Assembly: GCA_019421005.1 (NCBI GenBank)
Contig: JAHZGA010000023.1
Location: forward strand, 1-15,010
DNA from: a bacterium
GTDB lineage: Bacteria; Bacillota_I; Bacilli_A; RF39; UBA660
Length of the DNA: 15,010 bases
Direction: 5' to 3'
Made by a program: the position numbers and the translations under genes. Shown piece by piece: positions 13,251-15,010 of this stretch. The notes below the pieces were generated by a model, which was not told the origin of the DNA, made no database searches, and saw nothing but the letters and a program-made list of their open reading frames with translations. The first letter of the stretch is position 1. The number at the start of each line of letters is the position of its first letter.

Positions 13251-13752
13251 GATGTCGTAGTAGAAAGGAAGCTAAATTATCTGCCAAAAATATTACCATA
13301 AATATATTTAAAAACATATCTATTTGATGAGTAAACTCTTTGTCAAGCAATTTTTGAATCTGCGGTTCTATAAAATAGATTAATAACTCTCCACCTATTG
13401 CAAAAGAAAGAACAGATCTTAAACAAACGTATCCATCTATGTTTAAAAATAATCCCGTATAGTCCCACCATGTTCTATGCTATATATCAAACATAATTTT
13501 ACCAGTAAAGTATTCTAATACTCCAGTTAAAAGCATGCTAAAGATAAAGATCAAGACAGGATGTTTTTTTAGTGGTTTAAACAATAGCACCATTAATAAT
13601 GCTCCATAACCATATACTGGTAAATACGGTCCATATAAAAATCCTGGATTTGTTAAATTGTTTTCGGTTATAAAATAAAAACATATTTCATAAATCCAAC
13701 CAATAAAAGCACCTAATATAAAAACCATAAAATAATAGTTAAATTTTTTCAT
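13243..13752 (-). pseudogene. CmpB-type membrane protein ('putative ABC transporter permease', PF06541-like) broken by in-frame TAG
   Basis: The first 90 codons encode MKKFNYYFMVFILGAFIGW..., the family's GFLYGPYLPVYGYGA motif (38-52) and GVLEYFTGKIMFDI (77-90), then a TAG at 13480-13482. The same frame stays open for 78 more codons and continues the family pattern without a gap: HRTWWDYTG, LFLNIDGYVCLRS, then hydrophobic segments ending in LLRHPI and TAA. So one nonsense codon splits an otherwise complete gene of about 168 sense codons. No frame change is needed. TAG is a normal stop elsewhere in this window, for example in the neighbouring UPF0316 gene, so recoding is unlikely. AGGTGAAGT precedes the start and the promoter looks intact. 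Substrate and function of the family are not established. Confidence 0.85.
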
Positions 13753-13773
13753 ACTTCACCTACTATCAAGTTA

Positions 13774-13802
13774 ATTGTATCATTTTTGGTATAAATCTGC
13801 AA
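13774..13802 (-). promoter_or_regulatory. Promoter of the CmpB-like gene
   Basis: Minus strand -35 TTGCAG (13797-13802), 17-base spacer, extended -10 TGATACAAT (TACAAT at 13774-13779), 21 bases before the start. Good match, suggesting the broken gene is still transcribed. Confidence 0.6.
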
Positions 13803-13830
13803 CTTAAAAATATTATTTATTGGTGATATT

Positions 13831-14088
13831 GTGTTTAATTTAAATGATGCTGTTAAGGTTTCAAATGAATTAGGAATTGTTTTTGATAAATTTAACATTT
13901 ATGAATTTTTAGATGGATTAAATATTGAGTTAGAACATGGAAAAGTAAATCATTTTACTAATGTTACTGATGATGATTTAATTAAAACTGCTAAAATCGC
14001 TTTAGCGCATTTAAATGAATTTCCTAATTACTATAATAAAGATTATGGTTTAAAAAAGTTTGAAGAGTTTTTAAAAAGTAAATTATAG
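13831..14088 (+). CDS. Small DUF5661-like protein
   Basis: Protein of 85 residues with no membrane segment or signal peptide, so cytoplasmic. The pattern FDKFNIYEFLDGLNIELEHGKVN...TNVTDDDLIKTAKIALAHLNEFPNYY is that of the small DUF5661-type proteins, whose hallmarks are ELEHG, TNVT-DD and AxxHLxEFPxYY; the function is unknown. The family call is from memory. The start is GTG 13831 (no ATG in frame before the upstream stop), with a weak GGTGAT site six bases before it. It ends in TAG and a perfect hairpin terminator. Its last 12 codons and terminator are repeated at 14890-14960, beyond the GNAT gene. Confidence 0.8.
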   Translation: MFNLNDAVKVSNELGIVFDKFNIYEFLDGLNIELEHGKVNHFTNVTDDDLIKTAKIALAHLNEFPNYYNKDYGLKKFEEFLKSKL

Positions 14089-14123
14089 CATTAAAAAGAG
14101 ATTATAGTTAATAATCTCTTTTT
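14053..14123. repeat. 71-bp direct repeat, copy 1 (3' end of DUF5661-like gene plus terminator)
   Basis: Covers the final codons KKFEEFLKSKL, the TAG stop and the hairpin. Copy 2 at 14890-14960 differs at two of 71 positions. Both copies lie in the same orientation and bracket the GNAT gene and the small ORF. Confidence 0.93.
14093..14123 (+). terminator. Terminator of the DUF5661-like gene
   Basis: Perfect 13-bp stem AAAAAGAGATTAT / ATAATCTCTTTTT with an AGTTA loop, ending in five T. It starts four bases after the TAG stop and is symmetrical enough to act on both strands. Confidence 0.9.
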
Positions 14124-14141
14124 AAATAAACAAGTTCAATA

Positions 14142-14170
14142 AAAATAAAAATCCTTATTTTATAAGGATT
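14142..14170 (-). terminator. Terminator downstream of the GNAT / small ORF unit
   Basis: Minus strand stem AATCCTTA / TAAGGATT (14163-14170 with 14150-14157), five-base loop, then TTTATTTTT. It overlaps the end of the 48-codon ORF and closes the minus-strand unit that begins with the GNAT gene. Confidence 0.85.
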
Positions 14171-14301
14171 AGATTGCTTCTGGTCGGGAAAACAGGATAA
14201 ACTAGAAAGAATATGATTACAGCATAATCCACATACGGATATTTCAAATACCAAAGATGACCTACAAATAAATACAAAATCATACTTTCAGTTGTTTTCA
14301 T
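14155..14301 (-). CDS. Possible small hydrophobic protein (48 residues)
   Basis: ORF MKTTESMILYLFVGHLWYLK continuing YPYVDYAVIIFFLVYPVF and ending RSNLILIK. It has two short hydrophobic stretches (about 7-18 and 24-39). The ATG at 14301 has GAGGTGG eight bases upstream, lies 14 bases after the GNAT stop, and the ORF ends inside the terminator, so it would be the second gene of the GNAT unit. An overlapping ATG four bases earlier gives only five codons. I know no family for it. It could also be the remnant of a longer membrane protein. Coding status is uncertain. Confidence 0.4.
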   Translation of the reverse strand: MKTTESMILYLFVGHLWYLKYPYVDYAVIIFFLVYPVFPTRSNLILIK

Positions 14302-14315
14302 CCATGATACCACCT

Positions 14316-14828
14316 CTATATTTTTATAATATAGCTACTACTTGTACCCTCATGAGTTTTATAATGTTCTATATCAACTTTTCCACCATTATTTAGAATT
14401 AACTTTTGGGAACCATAATTCATATCATTACAATTTACTCTTACTTGTTCAAAACCTAGTTTTTTACATTCTTCTAACGCTAATCTCATCATTTTCATTC
14501 CATACCCTTTTTTTCGTTCAGACAATCTAATTTTGTAAAATAATTGGCTCCCTTTTGTTTTCCAAAATTCATTTAAATTCGTTCTAATCCCCACTTCTCC
14601 CATAGGATAATCATCAACATAATAAACGTAACGATTCGTTGTGGCATCATGCATTTTTGGATCACCAACAGTTTCATCTTTTATATACCATTCTATATAT
14701 TTTTTAAACTCTGGATAATTTATTCCACAAATTGGATTTTCTGATCCTAATTCTATTCTTGGTATATCTTGATACATTTCATATTCTAACATACCCATAT
14801 TAGAATTTACTTTTACCAATTTCTCCAT
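14316..14828 (-). CDS. GNAT-family N-acetyltransferase
   Basis: Protein of 170 residues with the GNAT fold: strands YVYYVDDYPMGEVGIRT (67-83), LFYKIRLSERKKGYGMKMM (96-114) with the acetyl-CoA pyrophosphate loop R105-K-K-G-Y-G110, then the helix LALEECKKLGF and strand QVRVNCNDMNYGSQKLILNNGGK (128-150), with the Asn/Tyr pattern of motif B. It should transfer an acetyl group from acetyl-CoA to an amine; the substrate cannot be read. The domain pattern is that of bacterial 'GNAT family' proteins with a C-terminal GGK-type end. AAGGTG lies four bases before ATG, and it has its own extended -10 promoter. The unit is framed by the 71-bp direct repeats, suggesting acquisition or rearrangement. Confidence 0.9.
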   Translation of the reverse strand: MEKLVKVNSNMGMLEYEMYQDIPRIELGSENPICGINYPEFKKYIEWYIKDETVGDPKMHDATTNRYVYYVDDYPMGEVGIRTNLNEFWKTKGSQLFYKIRLSERKKGYGMKMMRLALEECKKLGFEQVRVNCNDMNYGSQKLILNNGGKVDIEHYKTHEGTSSSYIIKI

Positions 14829-14859
14829 TTTACACCTTCTTTATGGGTTTTCTACAACA

Positions 14860-14888
14860 ATCATATCATACCTCAAAATATTTTTCAA
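14860..14888 (-). promoter_or_regulatory. Promoter of the GNAT gene
   Basis: Minus strand -35 TTGAAA (14883-14888), 17-base spacer, extended -10 TGATATGAT (TATGAT at 14860-14865), about 31 bases before the start codon. The -35 lies right at the border of repeat copy 2. Confidence 0.7.
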
Positions 14889-14889
14889 T

Positions 14890-14960
14890 AAAAAGTTTGA
14901 AGAGTTCTTAAAAAGTAAATTATAACATTAAAAAGAGATTATAGTTAATAATCTCTTTTT
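14890..14960. repeat. 71-bp direct repeat, copy 2 (orphan gene end plus terminator)
   Basis: Matches 14053-14123 at 69 of 71 positions. Read in the old frame it still encodes KKFEEFLKSKL followed by a stop; the two differences are TTT to TTC (both Phe) and TAG to TAA (both stop). No start or upstream part of the gene is attached. It includes an identical 13-bp terminator hairpin (14930-14960). Confidence 0.93.
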
Positions 14961-14972
14961 CAGAGTGTAGAC

Positions 14973-14999
14973 AAACCCCTAGATTTTTTCTAGAGGTTT
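14973..14999. terminator. Possible terminator hairpin
   Basis: AAACCCCTAGA (14973-14983) and TCTAGAGGTTT (14989-14999) pair with one mismatch on the plus strand, or a G-U pair on the minus strand. A T-rich tail follows on the plus strand. It may end a gene beyond the right edge, or serve the duplicated end just before it. Confidence 0.4.
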
Positions 15000-15010
15000 T
15001 CTTATAAATA

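Noticed and set aside
13243..13482. Frameshift as the cause of the broken CmpB-like gene
   Set aside because: Family-like sequence continues in the same frame after the TAG, so only a substitution is needed.
14342..14530. Plus-strand open frame of 62 codons
   Set aside because: Antisense to the GNAT gene including its acetyl-CoA loop; no start signals.

Overview
The window is a very AT-rich stretch of a low-GC Gram-positive (Firmicutes/Bacilli-type) chromosome. It starts inside the 5' end of a 16S rRNA gene on the minus strand. Several features point to a monoderm member of the Bacilli, possibly one of the uncultured gut lineages near Erysipelotrichia/RF39: lipoproteins with a lipobox, a CdaA/CdaR c-di-AMP module, the NtdP (UPF0374) nucleotidase, strong AGGAGG-like ribosome binding sites, and TGA used as a stop (ends of ntdP, the AAA ATPase and the 8078-8602 gene). 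TGA as stop argues against a Mycoplasma/Spiroplasma-type code. The lineage is inference; the 16S fragment of about 48 bases is too short to place it.

Layout. 1-501: 16S 5' end, a boxA-like leader and three tandem rRNA promoters, all TTGACT-17-TAT(T/A)(A/T)T. 502-2330 (minus): ntdP with its own promoter; a thioredoxin-fold-like membrane protein followed by a CtpA-type S41 protease as a two-gene operon. 2953-3957 (minus): a LolA/GerS-like lipoprotein, divergent from a small DUF378 membrane protein (4145-4345, plus), with a perfect 30-bp palindrome between them. 4364-6512 (minus): cdaA-cdaR, the membrane diadenylate cyclase and its regulator, sharing a bidirectional terminator with DUF378.

6620-10946 (minus) is a long, tightly packed operon: thioredoxin-like lipoprotein (CxxC), a stand-alone Clp/Hsp100 D1-type AAA+ ATPase, QueG, a second membrane protein resembling a thioredoxin fold but without CxxC, TrmL, and an acidic, low-complexity single-pass membrane protein. 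QueG and TrmL both modify the wobble position (34) of tRNAs. 11014-12638 (minus) holds a three-LysM protein without a signal peptide and a cysteine-containing, membrane-anchored surface protein, each with its own promoter.

12747-15010 looks like an accessory or rearranged end: a UPF0316 membrane protein (plus) whose start lies against a 10-bp inverted repeat; a CmpB-type membrane protein gene broken by one in-frame TAG; a DUF5661-like small protein; and a GNAT acetyltransferase with a downstream 48-residue hydrophobic ORF. The GNAT unit lies between two 71-bp direct repeats (69/71 identical), each made of the last codons and terminator of the DUF5661-like gene. This is the strongest sign of a recent duplication or insertion. 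No CRISPR array, tRNA gene, transposase or integrase is visible. I do not see a clearly new multi-gene defence system; the best candidates for novelty are the GNAT cassette between duplicated gene ends and the D1-only AAA ATPase next to a redox lipoprotein.
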